In this document: piece after piece, positions 52,768-62,602 of the stretch
Layout: every line of letters starts with the position of its first letter
Numbering within the stretch: position 1 is the first letter of the stretch
Assembly: GCA_017302615.1 (NCBI GenBank)
Contig: JAFLDB010000001.1
Location: 124,001 to 188,000 of the forward strand
Source of the DNA: Sphingomonadales bacterium
GTDB lineage: Bacteria; Pseudomonadota; Alphaproteobacteria; Sphingomonadales; Sphingomonadaceae
Length of the DNA stretch: 64,000 nt
Direction of reading: 5' to 3'
Translations under genes and position numbers: made by a program
The notes under the pieces: generated by a model
Database searches by the model: none
Seen by the model: only the letters and a program-made list of their open reading frames with translations
Told to the model about the DNA's origin: nothing

Positions 52768-52988
52768 TGGCCGGCTTTGCTTCGCTTGAAACCAATCCGC
52801 TGCGCACCGGCCTGATCTGGGGCGCGACGTTCATTCCGGTGTTCGTGCTGCTGACCCGGCTGTCACAGGACCGCTGGCTGACCACGCCGGAGTGGCTGGG
52901 GCTGGTCCCCGGCGCGCTGGGCGGCGGGGTCGTCTGGGCATTTATCTATCGCCGCCTGCTGCGGGGGGAAAAGCGTCATGCTCGCTGA
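52767..52988 (+). CDS. 73-residue two-helix membrane protein between nuoE and nuoF
   Basis: Starts [19 protein letters not shown] and has two hydrophobic helices (about 14-31 and 43-62; [22 protein letters not shown]) with a short basic C-terminus. The ATG overlaps the stop of the 54-residue gene by 1 nt, and its end overlaps nuoF by 11 nt. No family recognised. Codon use and GC are like the nuo genes, so it appears long established in the operon. Confidence 0.8.
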   Translation: MAGFASLETNPLRTGLIWGATFIPVFVLLTRLSQDRWLTTPEWLGLVPGALGGGVVWAFIYRRLLRGEKRHAR

Positions 52989-54261
52989 TAAGGACCGCAT
53001 CTTCACCAACCTCTATGGCTATCAGCCGTGGAACCTGAAGGCTGCGCAAGCGCGCGGTGACTGGGACGACACCAAGGCGATTCTCGCCAAGGGCAAGGAC
53101 GCGATCATTGAAGAGATCAAGGCTTCGGGTCTGCGCGGGCGCGGCGGGGCGGGCTTCCCGACCGGCCTCAAGTGGTCGTTCATGCCGAAGGAATCGAAGG
53201 ACGGCCGTCCCAGCTTCCTGGTGATCAATGCCGACGAGTCCGAACCCGGTTCGTGCAAGGACCGCGAGATCATCCGCCACGATCCGCACAAGCTGATCGA
53301 AGGCGCGCTGGTAGCCGGTTTCGCGATGGGCGCGCGGGCGGCCTACATCTACATTCGCGGTGAATACATCCGTGAGGCCGAAGTGCTGTTTGCCGCCGTG
53401 CAGGAGGCCTACGACGCCGGCCTGATCGGCAAGAACGCCTGCAAGAGCGGCTACGATTTCGACGTCTTCGTCCACCGCGGCGCGGGCGCCTACATCTGCG
53501 GCGAAGAAACCGCGATGATCGAAAGCATCGAGGGCAAGAAGGGCCAGCCACGTCTGAAGCCGCCGTTCCCGGCAGGGGCGGGCCTCTATGGCTGCCCGAC
53601 CACGGTCAACAACGTCGAATCGATCGCGGTTGCCCCCACGATCATGCGGCGCGGGGCAGGGTGGTTCTCCTCCTTTGGGCGTGAGAACAACAAGGGCACC
53701 AAGCTGTTCCAGATCAGCGGGCATGTTGAAAAGCCCTGCGTGGTCGAGGAATCGATGTCGATCCCGTTCAGCGAGCTGATCGAGAAGCACTGCGGCGGCA
53801 TCACCGGCGGGTGGGACAACCTGCTGGCGGTGATCCCGGGCGGTTCTTCGGTTCCGCTGGTTCCGGCCGCCCAGATCAAGGACGCGCCGATGGACTTTGA
53901 CGGTCTGCGCGAACTTGGCTCGGGCCTCGGCACCGCCGCCGTGATCGTGATGGACAAGTCGACCGACATTGTCCGCGCGATCTCGCGCCTCAGCTACTTC
54001 TACAAGCATGAAAGCTGCGGCCAGTGCACGCCGTGCCGCGAAGGCACCGGCTGGATGTGGCGGGTGATGGAGCGCCTGCGCACCGGCGATGCCGATGTGG
54101 AAGAAATCGACATGCTGTGGAACGTGACCAAGCAGGTCGAAGGCCACACCATCTGCGCCCTGGGCGATGCGGCCGCCTGGCCGATCCAGGGCCTGATCCG
54201 CCACTTCCGCCCCGAAATCGAGCGGCGGATTGCAGAGAATGTGCGGGAGGCGGCTGAATGA
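52978..54261 (+). CDS. nuoF: NADH-quinone oxidoreductase subunit F
   Basis: 51-kDa-type subunit, 427 residues, with the NADH site, FMN and [4Fe-4S] cluster N3. [16 protein letters not shown] is the nucleotide/FMN loop, [14 protein letters not shown] and [15 protein letters not shown] follow, and cluster ligands are Cys347, Cys350 and Cys353 in [10 protein letters not shown] plus Cys393 in [12 protein letters not shown]. It is entry point for electrons into complex I. Overlaps the following secreted-protein gene by 4 nt. Confidence 0.97.
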   Translation: MLADKDRIFTNLYGYQPWNLKAAQARGDWDDTKAILAKGKDAIIEEIKASGLRGRGGAGFPTGLKWSFMPKESKDGRPSFLVINADESEPGSCKDREIIRHDPHKLIEGALVAGFAMGARAAYIYIRGEYIREAEVLFAAVQEAYDAGLIGKNACKSGYDFDVFVHRGAGAYICGEETAMIESIEGKKGQPRLKPPFPAGAGLYGCPTTVNNVESIAVAPTIMRRGAGWFSSFGRENNKGTKLFQISGHVEKPCVVEESMSIPFSELIEKHCGGITGGWDNLLAVIPGGSSVPLVPAAQIKDAPMDFDGLRELGSGLGTAAVIVMDKSTDIVRAISRLSYFYKHESCGQCTPCREGTGWMWRVMERLRTGDADVEEIDMLWNVTKQVEGHTICALGDAAAWPIQGLIRHFRPEIERRIAENVREAAE

Positions 54262-54950
54262 GCGCGCTTGCCATCGCCCTTTCGCTGCTGCTGGCCGCAC
54301 CGCAGGGCACACAGGACCTGACCGAAGGCGCGCGCACCGGTTCGCGGCTCGATCCCGCAACCCGCGCCACCACCAATGCCGACACCAGCCAGCGCGATGC
54401 GGCCATGCTGCGCTTTGTCGAATGCGCGGTGTCCCGCCGCGAGGGCAAGCTGCGCGACATGATCGATGCGCGGACCGAGCAGGGCTATCAGAAGGGCCTC
54501 GATGCCCTTTCGGGTGTGCAGCGCTGCTCGCTCGATGCCTACATTTCGCAGGATGCTACAGTTGTCAGCTTCGGCACCGAACGCGGCACGATGCGCGGTT
54601 TCGTGGCCGAGGCTTTCGTCAGGAAGTACAGCAAGCGGGCCGAGGCGCTGGCACCGTTGCCGCTGCAGCGCACCTATTCGCGCGACTGGTTCGAAATGAC
54701 CGGCCGCGCTCGTCCGATCGACGAAATGGCGACTTGCGTGGCCGAAACCAATCCAGCCGGGATTCTGGCCCTGCTCAAGACCGGAATCGGCTCGGCCGAG
54801 GAAAAGGCGGCGATCGGCGCTCTGAGCCCTTCGTTGGGCGCCTGCCTGGCGACCGGGTACAAGCTTAACGCCAACCGCCTGGGCCTGCGCACCGCGCTGG
54901 CCGAAGGGCTCTATCACCGCGCTTTTGATGCGCCGGAGACTGCGAAGTGA
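54258..54950 (+). CDS. secreted four-cysteine repeat protein in nuo operon (paralogue 1)
   Basis: A 230-residue protein with a signal peptide ([17 protein letters not shown]). The mature part has two related halves, each with a Cys pair: [16 protein letters not shown]...VQRCSL and [17 protein letters not shown]...[12 protein letters not shown]. The spacing suggests one disulfide per half in the periplasm. Its C-terminal half resembles that of the next gene (PxLxxCLxxGxxLxxxRxxLRxxLA). No known function. ATGA overlap with nuoF and 4-nt overlap with paralogue 2. Confidence 0.8.
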   Translation: MSALAIALSLLLAAPQGTQDLTEGARTGSRLDPATRATTNADTSQRDAAMLRFVECAVSRREGKLRDMIDARTEQGYQKGLDALSGVQRCSLDAYISQDATVVSFGTERGTMRGFVAEAFVRKYSKRAEALAPLPLQRTYSRDWFEMTGRARPIDEMATCVAETNPAGILALLKTGIGSAEEKAAIGALSPSLGACLATGYKLNANRLGLRTALAEGLYHRAFDAPETAK

Positions 54951-55690
54951 TCCGCGCGGCGTTCCTTGGCTTTTCAGCGCTGGCCGTGGTCGCCACGGCG
55001 GCTCCGGCTGCGTCGCCCGATCCGAAGGCAATGCGCAAGGCGTTGGCCGACTACGGCAAGTGCATCGTCAAGCGCGAACCGAACAAGACCCGCGATTTCG
55101 TGCTGGGCGGCGGGTTCATTTCCCGGCGCGATCAGGACGAGAGTATCCTGCTCAGCGCGGAATGCATGCCGGGTGAGGAAATGGTCCGGGCCGGGCTGGC
55201 GGCTCGCGGCGGCACGGTCTCGCGCGCGCGGCTGCGGCTGCCCGATGTCATGATCCGCTGGTCGATCGGCCAGGCGCTGTTCGACCGGGATCAGGCCAAG
55301 CTGACCGCCACCGATTTCGCCGGGGTTCCGGCACTTGCCTATGAACAGCCGTTCCCGGTTCGCACCACCGACCGCGATGGCAAGCCGATCCCGGCTGAGC
55401 GTGTGGCTGAACAGCAGCGCCGATTTGACGAGAAGGCTGGCGATGTCGCCCTGTCGCGGGTTGGCGAATGCGTGGTCCGCGCCGATGCGGTCAAGTCGCG
55501 CGCCGTGCTGCTGACCCCCATGGATACGCCCGAGGAGCTGGCCGCATTGCAGGCCGTTGCCCCGGCGCTTTCGAACTGCCTGCCCCAGGGGCAGACCCTT
55601 GGATTTGACCGGATGTCGCTGCGCGGCACCCTGGCCGTGGCCTATTACCGCCTCGCCAGCGCCGTGCAGCAGAACGGAGCCGCAAGCTGA
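54947..55690 (+). CDS. secreted four-cysteine repeat protein in nuo operon (paralogue 2)
   Basis: A 247-residue protein starting at GTG 54947, with a signal peptide (cleavage near AAPAASP). Two halves again carry Cys pairs: YGKCIVKREPNKTRDFVL...SAECMPG and VGECVVRADAVKSRAVLL...LSNCLPQGQTLG. The repeat core CxVxR...KxR is shared between halves and with paralogue 1, so a duplicated domain was duplicated again as a gene. Its stop overlaps the nuoG ATG by 1 nt. Unknown function. Confidence 0.8.
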   Translation: MIRAAFLGFSALAVVATAAPAASPDPKAMRKALADYGKCIVKREPNKTRDFVLGGGFISRRDQDESILLSAECMPGEEMVRAGLAARGGTVSRARLRLPDVMIRWSIGQALFDRDQAKLTATDFAGVPALAYEQPFPVRTTDRDGKPIPAERVAEQQRRFDEKAGDVALSRVGECVVRADAVKSRAVLLTPMDTPEELAALQAVAPALSNCLPQGQTLGFDRMSLRGTLAVAYYRLASAVQQNGAAS

Positions 55691-57693
55691 TGCCCAAAGT
55701 TACCGTCGACGGCGTTGAAATCGAAGTCCCGCAGGGCGCCACCGTCCTGCAGGCCTGCGAACTCGCCGGCAAGGAAATCCCGCGTTTCTGCTATCATGAG
55801 CGCCTGTCGATCGCCGGCAATTGCCGGATGTGCCTGGTGGAAGTGAAGCCCGGGCCGCCGAAGCCGCAGGCCAGCTGCGCGCTGCCGACCAGCGAAGGCC
55901 AGGAAATCCGCACCGACAGCGAAATGGTCAAGAAGGCGCGCGAAGGGGTGATGGAGTTCCTCCTGATCAACCACCCGCTCGATTGTCCGATCTGCGACCA
56001 GGGCGGCGAATGCGACCTGCAGGACCAGGCGGTGACCTATGGCCGCGGCAAGTCCCGCTATGACGAGAACAAGCGCGCCGTCACTGAAAAGTACATGGGG
56101 CCGCTGATCAAGACGGTGATGACCCGCTGCATCCATTGCACCCGCTGTGTCCGCTTCAGCGAGGAAGTGGCCGGGGTGGACGAAATCGGCGCTCTCTATC
56201 GCGGCGAGACGATGCAGATCACGACCTATCTGGAACGCGCCGCTTCCCATGAAATGAGCGCCAACGTGATCGACCTGTGCCCGGTCGGTGCGCTGACCAG
56301 CCGTCCTTACGCTTTCGAAGCGCGGCCGTGGGAGCTGAAGAAGACCCTGTCTATCGACGTCTCGGACGCCTGCGGTGCGAACATCCGGATCGACAGCCGC
56401 GGCCGCGAAGTGATGCGCGCCCTGCCGCGCGTCAACGATGACGTGAACGAGGAATGGATTTCCGACAAGGCGCGCTTCCAGGTCGATGGCCTGGCCCGCC
56501 GCCGGCTCGACAAGCCCTACCTGCGCCGCGACGGCAAGCTGGCCGCTGCGACCTGGGAAGAGGCGTTCGCTGCCATTGCCAAGATCAATCCGGGCAAGTC
56601 GGTGGCCGTGGTCGCCGGTGATCTCCTCGATTGCGAAACGATGTTCGCGGCCAAGGCGCTGGCCGGTGCGCTCGGCTCGTCGCTGCTCGAAGGCCGCCAG
56701 ACTGGCCTGTCCTACGATTGCTCGAACCTCGCCGCGGTCAATTTCAATTCCGGTCTTGCCGGGATCGAGGAAGCCGATGCGATCCTGATCGTCGGCAGCC
56801 AGGTCCGCTGGGAAGCGCCGCTGGTGCAAAGCCGCCTGCGCAAGGCCGCGCGGCGCGGGGCCAAGGTCTTCGTTGTCGGGCCGGAATGGGAAACCACCTA
56901 TCCCGCGACCTTCCTGGGCAATGACCTGGCGGTGCTGGACAAGCTGTCCAAGGATGCCGACGCCGCATTGAAGGGCGCGGCGCGTCCGGCACTGATCCTC
57001 GGCGGGGCGGGCCTCGGCAAGGGCGCGCTGCCTGCGTGCCTGGCGCTGGCCGACAAGTACAAGCTGGTTCGTGATGGCTGGAACGGCTTCAACGTCCTCC
57101 ACATGGCCGCCAGCCGCATGGGCGGGCTGATGCTGGGCTATGCGCAGGCCGGCGGGATCGCCGATCTGGTCGCCGCCAAGCCCAAGATGCTGATCTCGCT
57201 CGGCGCTGACGAAGTGGACTATACGAAGTTCGCTGACAGCCTGATCGTCTACGTTGGCCACCACGGCGATGCCGGGGCGCATGCCGCCGATGTGATCCTG
57301 CCGGCCGCCGCCTACACCGAGAAGGACGGCACCTACGTCAACACCGAAGGGCGGGTGCAGTGGGCCGACAAGGCCGTGTTTGCGCCGGGTGACGCGCGTG
57401 AGGACTGGACGATCCTGCGGGCCATGGCCGATGCGCTGGGCGTCTCGGTCGGGTTCGACAGCTTCACTGAACTGCGCGCGGCGATGGCCAAGGCGGTTCC
57501 GGCGCTGGGCCGCGAAGGGCTGGCGGATTACGGCGCCCTGCCCAAGGGCAAGGCCGGGGCCAGCGGCACGATCGAAGCCTACCCGATCAAGGACTTCTAC
57601 CTGACCAACCCGATCGCCCGCGCCAGCGAGACGATGCAGCGCTGCTCGGCGGAACTGCTGCACGGGGCAGACTTTGCGGAGGCGGCGGAATGA
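55690..57693 (+). CDS. nuoG: NADH-quinone oxidoreductase subunit G
   Basis: 75-kDa-type subunit, 667 residues. An N-terminal ferredoxin domain binds [2Fe-2S] N1b through Cys34, Cys45, Cys48 and Cys63. A His-Cys motif [14 protein letters not shown] (N5) and [13 protein letters not shown] with CPVGAL (N4) follow, then a molybdopterin-oxidoreductase-like domain without the cofactor ([24 protein letters not shown]). Length is like Paracoccus/mitochondrial forms, shorter than E. coli NuoG. Overlaps nuoH by 4 nt. Confidence 0.97.
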   Translation: MPKVTVDGVEIEVPQGATVLQACELAGKEIPRFCYHERLSIAGNCRMCLVEVKPGPPKPQASCALPTSEGQEIRTDSEMVKKAREGVMEFLLINHPLDCPICDQGGECDLQDQAVTYGRGKSRYDENKRAVTEKYMGPLIKTVMTRCIHCTRCVRFSEEVAGVDEIGALYRGETMQITTYLERAASHEMSANVIDLCPVGALTSRPYAFEARPWELKKTLSIDVSDACGANIRIDSRGREVMRALPRVNDDVNEEWISDKARFQVDGLARRRLDKPYLRRDGKLAAATWEEAFAAIAKINPGKSVAVVAGDLLDCETMFAAKALAGALGSSLLEGRQTGLSYDCSNLAAVNFNSGLAGIEEADAILIVGSQVRWEAPLVQSRLRKAARRGAKVFVVGPEWETTYPATFLGNDLAVLDKLSKDADAALKGAARPALILGGAGLGKGALPACLALADKYKLVRDGWNGFNVLHMAASRMGGLMLGYAQAGGIADLVAAKPKMLISLGADEVDYTKFADSLIVYVGHHGDAGAHAADVILPAAAYTEKDGTYVNTEGRVQWADKAVFAPGDAREDWTILRAMADALGVSVGFDSFTELRAAMAKAVPALGREGLADYGALPKGKAGASGTIEAYPIKDFYLTNPIARASETMQRCSAELLHGADFAEAAE

Positions 57694-59153
57694 GCTGGTT
57701 CGATCTCGGCATGACCGAACGGTTCCAGACCTGGGGCATGTCCTTTGAATGGGCGTGGTTCGCGGCAACGATCGCGGGCATCCTGCTGATTGCCCTGCCG
57801 CTGATGCTGGCCGTGGCGATGATCATCTATGTCGACCGCAAGATCTGGGCCGCCATGGCGCTGCGCCGCGGTCCGAACGTGGTCGGGCCGTTGGGGCTGC
57901 TTCAGTCCTTTGCCGACGGCCTCAAGGTGTTCCTTCAGGAAACGATCATCCCTTCGGGCGCGAACAAGGGCCTGTTCCTCCTCGCACCGATCATCACCTT
58001 TACCGTCGCGCTGATGGCCTGGGCGGTGATCCCGTTCAACAGTCGCGCGATCCTCGCCGATATCAACGTCGGCCTGCTCTATGTCCTCGCGATCTCGTCG
58101 CTGGGGGTTTACGGCACGATCATGGCGGGCTGGGCTTCGAATTCGAAGTACCCGTTCTTCTCGGCCATGCGCGCTTCGGCCCAGATGATCAGCTATGAAG
58201 TCTCGATCGGCTTCATCCTGATCTGCGTTGTGATGTATGCCGGCACCTTCAGCATGAACGGTATCGTCATGGACCAGAAGGGCCACATCCTGGGCCTGTT
58301 CAACGGTTATGGCTTCAACCCGCTGCTGTTCCCGATGGCGGTAATGTTCCTGATCAGCGCCATGGCCGAAACCCAGCGCGCGCCGTTCGACCTGACCGAA
58401 GCGGAAAGCGAGCTCGTTGCCGGCTATCAGACGGAATACAGCTCGATGAGCTTTGCGCTCTACTGGCTGGGCGAATATGCCAACGTCCTGCTGATGTGCG
58501 CGCTCAACGCCACGTTGTTCTGGGGCGGGTGGCTGCCGCCGCTCGACATTCCGGTGCTCTACCTGGTGCCGGGCTGGCTGTGGCTGTTCATCAAGATCTT
58601 CGTGTTCTTCTTCATCTTCTCCTGGGTCAAGGCCACGGTCCCGCGCTATCGCTATGACCAGCTGATGCGCCTGGGCTGGAAGGTGTTCCTGCCGGTTTCG
58701 CTGCTGTTCGTTTGCCTGGTGAGCGGGTGGCTGATGTGGACAAAAGGTGGGGAGAGCGAGCAACTGAAGTCGGGTACTCCCACCATTGCTATGCTGACAG
58801 ACCTGAGCGCCACATCAGTTTGCCAACTTCGCGATGCAAAGCAGTATGGAAACCATAGCGCGCCAGCGATGAATGTTTACATTTCGCGCAATTGGCAGTC
58901 TGGCACTCCGAAGGATCTTGAAATCAAGTTTCCGAGCAATCTCGCAGGCAGACTTGAGTTCGTGCAAACCGAAAGCAACGGATTTGGTGGAAGTGGCGAG
59001 CTGAAATGGGTTGGCCAATCCAGACCTGAGAAAATGGGTATGGGGGTGACTGATGTCATCTTGAGTGATGGCCCAGCATCGATCCTCTTCTTGGAATCTC
59101 AAAATCGCACGCTGATGGGGGACTGCATCCCTAAGTCGGACTTGAAGGCCTGA
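57690..59153 (+). CDS. nuoH: NADH-quinone oxidoreductase subunit H with atypical C-terminal extension
   Basis: Membrane subunit at the junction of the two arms, 487 residues against a usual 330-355. Residues 1-350 are ordinary NuoH: eight helices with [47 protein letters not shown] and [18 protein letters not shown]. From about residue 351 an extra segment of 137 residues is hydrophilic, contains three Cys (in VCQLRD, GDCIPK and none shared with nuo families) and hits no family I know. Its DNA is about 52% GC by hand count over 410 bp, well below the flanks, with codons rare elsewhere in the operon. The reading frame is uninterrupted. Confidence 0.93.
   Translation: MSWFDLGMTERFQTWGMSFEWAWFAATIAGILLIALPLMLAVAMIIYVDRKIWAAMALRRGPNVVGPLGLLQSFADGLKVFLQETIIPSGANKGLFLLAPIITFTVALMAWAVIPFNSRAILADINVGLLYVLAISSLGVYGTIMAGWASNSKYPFFSAMRASAQMISYEVSIGFILICVVMYAGTFSMNGIVMDQKGHILGLFNGYGFNPLLFPMAVMFLISAMAETQRAPFDLTEAESELVAGYQTEYSSMSFALYWLGEYANVLLMCALNATLFWGGWLPPLDIPVLYLVPGWLWLFIKIFVFFFIFSWVKATVPRYRYDQLMRLGWKVFLPVSLLFVCLVSGWLMWTKGGESEQLKSGTPTIAMLTDLSATSVCQLRDAKQYGNHSAPAMNVYISRNWQSGTPKDLEIKFPSNLAGRLEFVQTESNGFGGSGELKWVGQSRPEKMGMGVTDVILSDGPASILFLESQNRTLMGDCIPKSDLKA
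58741..59153 (+). other. low-GC segment encoding the nuoH extension
   Basis: About 213 of the first 410 bases are G or C, against roughly two thirds in the adjacent nuo genes. It has no repeats, target duplication or integrase remnant that I could see. An internal in-frame ATG at 58791 could in principle start a separate protein of about 120 residues. Confidence 0.75.
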
Positions 59154-59154
59154 C

Positions 59155-59640
59155 ATGACAATTTCCCAACTCATCAAGTCGTTCACCCTGTGGGAGTTCG
59201 TGAAGGCCCATGCCCTTACGCTGAAGTACTTCTTCAAGCCCAAGGCGACGATCAACTATCCGTTCGAGAAGAACCCGCTGTCGCCCCGTTTCCGCGGCGA
59301 GCACGCGCTGCGCCGCTATCCCAACGGCGAGGAACGCTGCATCGCCTGCAAACTGTGTGAAGCGGTCTGCCCGGCGCAGGCGATCACCATCGAGGCCGAA
59401 CCGCGCGAGGACGGCAGCCGCCGCACCACGCGCTATGACATCGACATGACCAAGTGCATCTTCTGCGGCTTCTGCCAGGAAGCCTGCCCGGTCGATGCGA
59501 TCGTCGAGGGGCCGAACTTCGAATATGCAACCGAAACGCGGCAGGAACTGTTTTACGACAAGGCCAAGCTGCTGGCGAACGGGGACAAGTGGGAGCGGGC
59601 GATTGCCGCGAACCTTGAAGCCGATGCGCCGTATCGGTAG
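59155..59640 (+). CDS. nuoI: NADH-quinone oxidoreductase subunit I
   Basis: Ferredoxin-like subunit, 161 residues, with two [4Fe-4S] clusters (N6a, N6b): Cys62, 65, 68, 72 in [12 protein letters not shown] and Cys101, 104, 107, 111 in [12 protein letters not shown]. An N-terminal amphipathic helix ([18 protein letters not shown]) docks it to the membrane arm. The start is 2 nt after the nuoH stop; AAGG upstream comes from the end of the extended nuoH, so translation initiation of nuoI now depends on that added sequence. Confidence 0.97.
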   Translation: MTISQLIKSFTLWEFVKAHALTLKYFFKPKATINYPFEKNPLSPRFRGEHALRRYPNGEERCIACKLCEAVCPAQAITIEAEPREDGSRRTTRYDIDMTKCIFCGFCQEACPVDAIVEGPNFEYATETRQELFYDKAKLLANGDKWERAIAANLEADAPYR

Positions 59641-59652
59641 GGGGCGCGCGCA

Positions 59653-60270
59653 ATGATCCAGCTTCTGGCCTTCTACCTGTTCGCCGCCCTGACCATCGCG
59701 TCGGGCCTGTTCGTGATCACCGCGAAGAACCCGGTCCATTCGGTGCTGTGGTTGATCCTGGCCTTCTTCAACGCTGCCGGCCTTATGGTGCTGGTGGGCG
59801 CGGAATTCATCGCGATGCTGCTGGTGATCGTTTACGTCGGTGCGGTCGCGGTGCTGTTCCTGTTCGTCGTGATGATGCTCAACATCGATTTCGCCGCGCT
59901 GCGGGCCGGGTTCATCAAGAACTTCCCTCTCGGCATCCTGCTGGCGCTGGTGCTGCTGGCGGAAATCACCATCGGCCTCGGCGCATTCAGCGCGGGCGGG
60001 GTGCAGATCGGCACGGCTGACGGCTCCGCCGCCATTCCGGCCGATATGAGCAACGTCGAGGCGATCGGCCACCTGCTTTACGGAAAGTACCTGTTCCTGG
60101 TCGAAGCGGCCGGGGTGCTGCTGTTGGTCTCGCTGATCGGCGCCGTGGTGCTGACCCTGCGCAAGCGCAGCGGCGTGCGCCCGCAGGTGATCCCGCGCCA
60201 GAACGCCCGCCGTCCGCAGGACGCGACCGTCAATGTGAAGCCGGAAGTCGGCAAGGGGGTATCCCTGTGA
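59653..60270 (+). CDS. nuoJ: NADH-quinone oxidoreductase subunit J
   Basis: Membrane-arm subunit, 205 residues with five helices. [57 protein letters not shown] is the conserved core, including the pi-bulge region of helix 3. A polar C-terminal tail of about 30 residues follows. It lies 12 bp after nuoI and overlaps nuoK by 4 nt. Confidence 0.96.
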   Translation: MIQLLAFYLFAALTIASGLFVITAKNPVHSVLWLILAFFNAAGLMVLVGAEFIAMLLVIVYVGAVAVLFLFVVMMLNIDFAALRAGFIKNFPLGILLALVLLAEITIGLGAFSAGGVQIGTADGSAAIPADMSNVEAIGHLLYGKYLFLVEAAGVLLLVSLIGAVVLTLRKRSGVRPQVIPRQNARRPQDATVNVKPEVGKGVSL

Positions 60271-60572
60271 TTGGCATCGAACATTATGTCGTCGTCAGCT
60301 CGATCCTGTTCGTGCTGGGCGTGCTGGGGATCTTCCTCAACCGCAAGAACGTGATCGTCATCCTGATGGCGATCGAACTGATCCTGCTGGCGGTGAACAT
60401 CAACCTCGTCGCCTTTTCGGCCTTCCTGGGCGATCTGACCGGCCAGGTCTTCGCCATGTTCGTGCTGACCGTGGCGGCGGGTGAAGCCGCTGTCGGCCTG
60501 GCGATCCTGGTCATCTACTTCCGCGACCGCGGGACCATCGCGGTTGACGATGTCAGCCACATGAAGGGGTAA
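60267..60572 (+). CDS. nuoK: NADH-quinone oxidoreductase subunit K
   Basis: Membrane subunit of 101 residues with three helices, related to MrpC. The proton-path glutamates are in [18 protein letters not shown] and [17 protein letters not shown]. The GTG start overlaps the nuoJ stop by 4 nt. Confidence 0.96.
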   Translation: MIGIEHYVVVSSILFVLGVLGIFLNRKNVIVILMAIELILLAVNINLVAFSAFLGDLTGQVFAMFVLTVAAGEAAVGLAILVIYFRDRGTIAVDDVSHMKG

Positions 60573-60579
60573 GGAACCA

Positions 60580-62601
60580 GTGCAACCGATCCTCCTTATC
60601 GTCTTCCTGCCGCTGCTGGCCGCGTTGATCGCGGGGCTGGGTAACCGGACGCTGGGCAACACGTTGGCCAAGTCGGTAACGACCGGCGCGCTGTTCATTT
60701 CCTGCGCGCTGTCGTGGCCGATCTTCCTGTCGTTCGTTGGCGGAACCGCCGAGCCGCAGGTGGTGCAGGTGCTGCACTGGGTGCAGTCCGGCAGTCTGAC
60801 CTTCGACTGGGCGCTGCGGGTCGACACGCTGACCGCGATCATGCTGGTGGTGATCACCTCGGTCTCGGCGCTGGTCCACCTCTATTCGTGGGGCTACATG
60901 TCGGAAGATCCGGACCAGCCCCGGTTCTTCGCCTATCTCAGCCTGTTCACCTTCGCGATGCTGATGCTGGTGACGGCCGACAACCTGGTCCAGATGTTCT
61001 TCGGCTGGGAAGGGGTGGGCCTCGCTTCCTACCTGCTGATCGGATTCTGGTTCAAGAAGCCGAGCGCCAATGCCGCCGCGATCAAGGCCTTCGTGGTCAA
61101 CCGTGTCGGCGACCTTGGCTTCATGCTGGGGATCTTCGGCGTCTATCTGGTGTTCAACACCGTCTCGATTCCCGAGATTCTGGTGCGCGCGCCAGCCATG
61201 GCTGGATCGACCATCGGCTTCCTCGGCATGCAGTGGGATACGCTGACGATCCTGTGCATCCTGCTGTTCATCGGCGCGATGGGCAAATCGGCCCAGCTTG
61301 GTCTGCACACCTGGCTGCCTGACGCGATGGAAGGCCCGACCCCGGTTTCGGCGCTGATCCACGCGGCGACCATGGTCACCGCCGGCGTCTTCATGGTCTG
61401 CCGCCTCTCGCCGCTGTTCGAAACCAGCGAAGTGGCGATGAACATCGTCACCTACGTCGGTGCCGCGACCTGCTTCTTCGCCGCCACGGTCGGCCTGACG
61501 CAGTGGGACATCAAGCGGGTGATTGCCTATTCGACCTGCTCGCAGCTGGGCTACATGTTCTTCGCTGCCGGTATCGGGGCCTACAACGCCGCGATGTTCC
61601 ACCTGTTCACCCACGCCTTCTTCAAGGCGCTGCTGTTCCTGGGTGCCGGCTCGGTGATCCATGCCATGCATCACGAGCAGGACATGCGCTATTACGGCGG
61701 TCTGCGTAAGCACATCCCGCTGACCTTCTGGGCGATGATGGCCGGCACGCTGGCGATCACCGGGGTGGGGGTCTATTGGTTCCATGCCGGCTTCGCGGGC
61801 TTCCATTCGAAGGATGCGATCCTCGAGGCGGCCTATGCCAGCGGCAAGAGCGCGGGCATGTTCGCCTTCTGGACGGGCGTGGTCGCCGCGCTGATGACCA
61901 GCTTCTATTCCTGGCGTCTGATGTTCCTGACCTTCTACGGCAAGCCGCGCTGGGCCGGGTCGGAGCACATCCAGCACGCGGTACACGACGATCACCATGG
62001 TCATGGCGATCATGGCCACGGGCATGCCAAACAGGACGACGGCACCGCCGGTTACCATCCGCATGAAAGCCCGCTGGCCATGCTGATCCCGCTGGGCGTG
62101 CTGACCCTGGGTGCGGTCTTCGCTGGCTGGGTGTTCAGCCATGCCTATCTCGATAGCGCTGAATTCTGGGGCAGCTCGATCTTCTACAACGAGCACCTGA
62201 TGCATGCGATGCATGACGTGCCACTGTGGGTGAAGTTGAGTGCCACTGTGGTGATGCTGATCGGCCTGTCGAGTGCCTGGTATGCCTACATTGTGAACCC
62301 TGGTCTGCCCGCGAAGTTTGTCGCGCTGTTCAAGCCCGTCCACACCTTCGTTTACAACAAGTGGTTCTTCGACGAGCTCTACAACCTGATTTTCGTCCGT
62401 CCGGCCTTCTGGTTCGGCGAGAAGTTCTGGAAGCTCGGCGATATCGGCCTGATCGACCGTTTCGGCCCCAATGGCTCGGCCTGGGTGGTCCAGCAGGGCA
62501 GCCGGATCGCCTCGAAACTCCAGACGGGCTACCTCTATTCCTACGCTCTGGTGATGCTGCTTGGCCTCACCGCGGCAATCAGCTGGGTCCTGGTGAATTG
62601 A
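60580..62601 (+). CDS. nuoL: NADH-quinone oxidoreductase subunit L
   Basis: Distal antiporter-like pump subunit, 673 residues, about 16 helices plus the long lateral helix at the C-terminus. Key parts are [18 protein letters not shown] (Glu), [32 protein letters not shown] (Lys and His of the channel) and [19 protein letters not shown] cytoplasmic-type loop near residues 465-490 is a His/Asp/Gly stretch ([14 protein letters not shown]) that is longer than in E. coli. GTG start with AAGGA 5 nt upstream, 7 bp after nuoK. Confidence 0.97.
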   Translation: MQPILLIVFLPLLAALIAGLGNRTLGNTLAKSVTTGALFISCALSWPIFLSFVGGTAEPQVVQVLHWVQSGSLTFDWALRVDTLTAIMLVVITSVSALVHLYSWGYMSEDPDQPRFFAYLSLFTFAMLMLVTADNLVQMFFGWEGVGLASYLLIGFWFKKPSANAAAIKAFVVNRVGDLGFMLGIFGVYLVFNTVSIPEILVRAPAMAGSTIGFLGMQWDTLTILCILLFIGAMGKSAQLGLHTWLPDAMEGPTPVSALIHAATMVTAGVFMVCRLSPLFETSEVAMNIVTYVGAATCFFAATVGLTQWDIKRVIAYSTCSQLGYMFFAAGIGAYNAAMFHLFTHAFFKALLFLGAGSVIHAMHHEQDMRYYGGLRKHIPLTFWAMMAGTLAITGVGVYWFHAGFAGFHSKDAILEAAYASGKSAGMFAFWTGVVAALMTSFYSWRLMFLTFYGKPRWAGSEHIQHAVHDDHHGHGDHGHGHAKQDDGTAGYHPHESPLAMLIPLGVLTLGAVFAGWVFSHAYLDSAEFWGSSIFYNEHLMHAMHDVPLWVKLSATVVMLIGLSSAWYAYIVNPGLPAKFVALFKPVHTFVYNKWFFDELYNLIFVRPAFWFGEKFWKLGDIGLIDRFGPNGSAWVVQQGSRIASKLQTGYLYSYALVMLLGLTAAISWVLVN

Positions 62602-62602
62602 T

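Noticed and set aside
58791-59153. Separate gene between nuoH and nuoI starting at the internal ATG
   Set aside because: It is in frame with nuoH with no stop in between and has no good Shine-Dalgarno, so a fusion is the simpler reading; re-initiation cannot be excluded.
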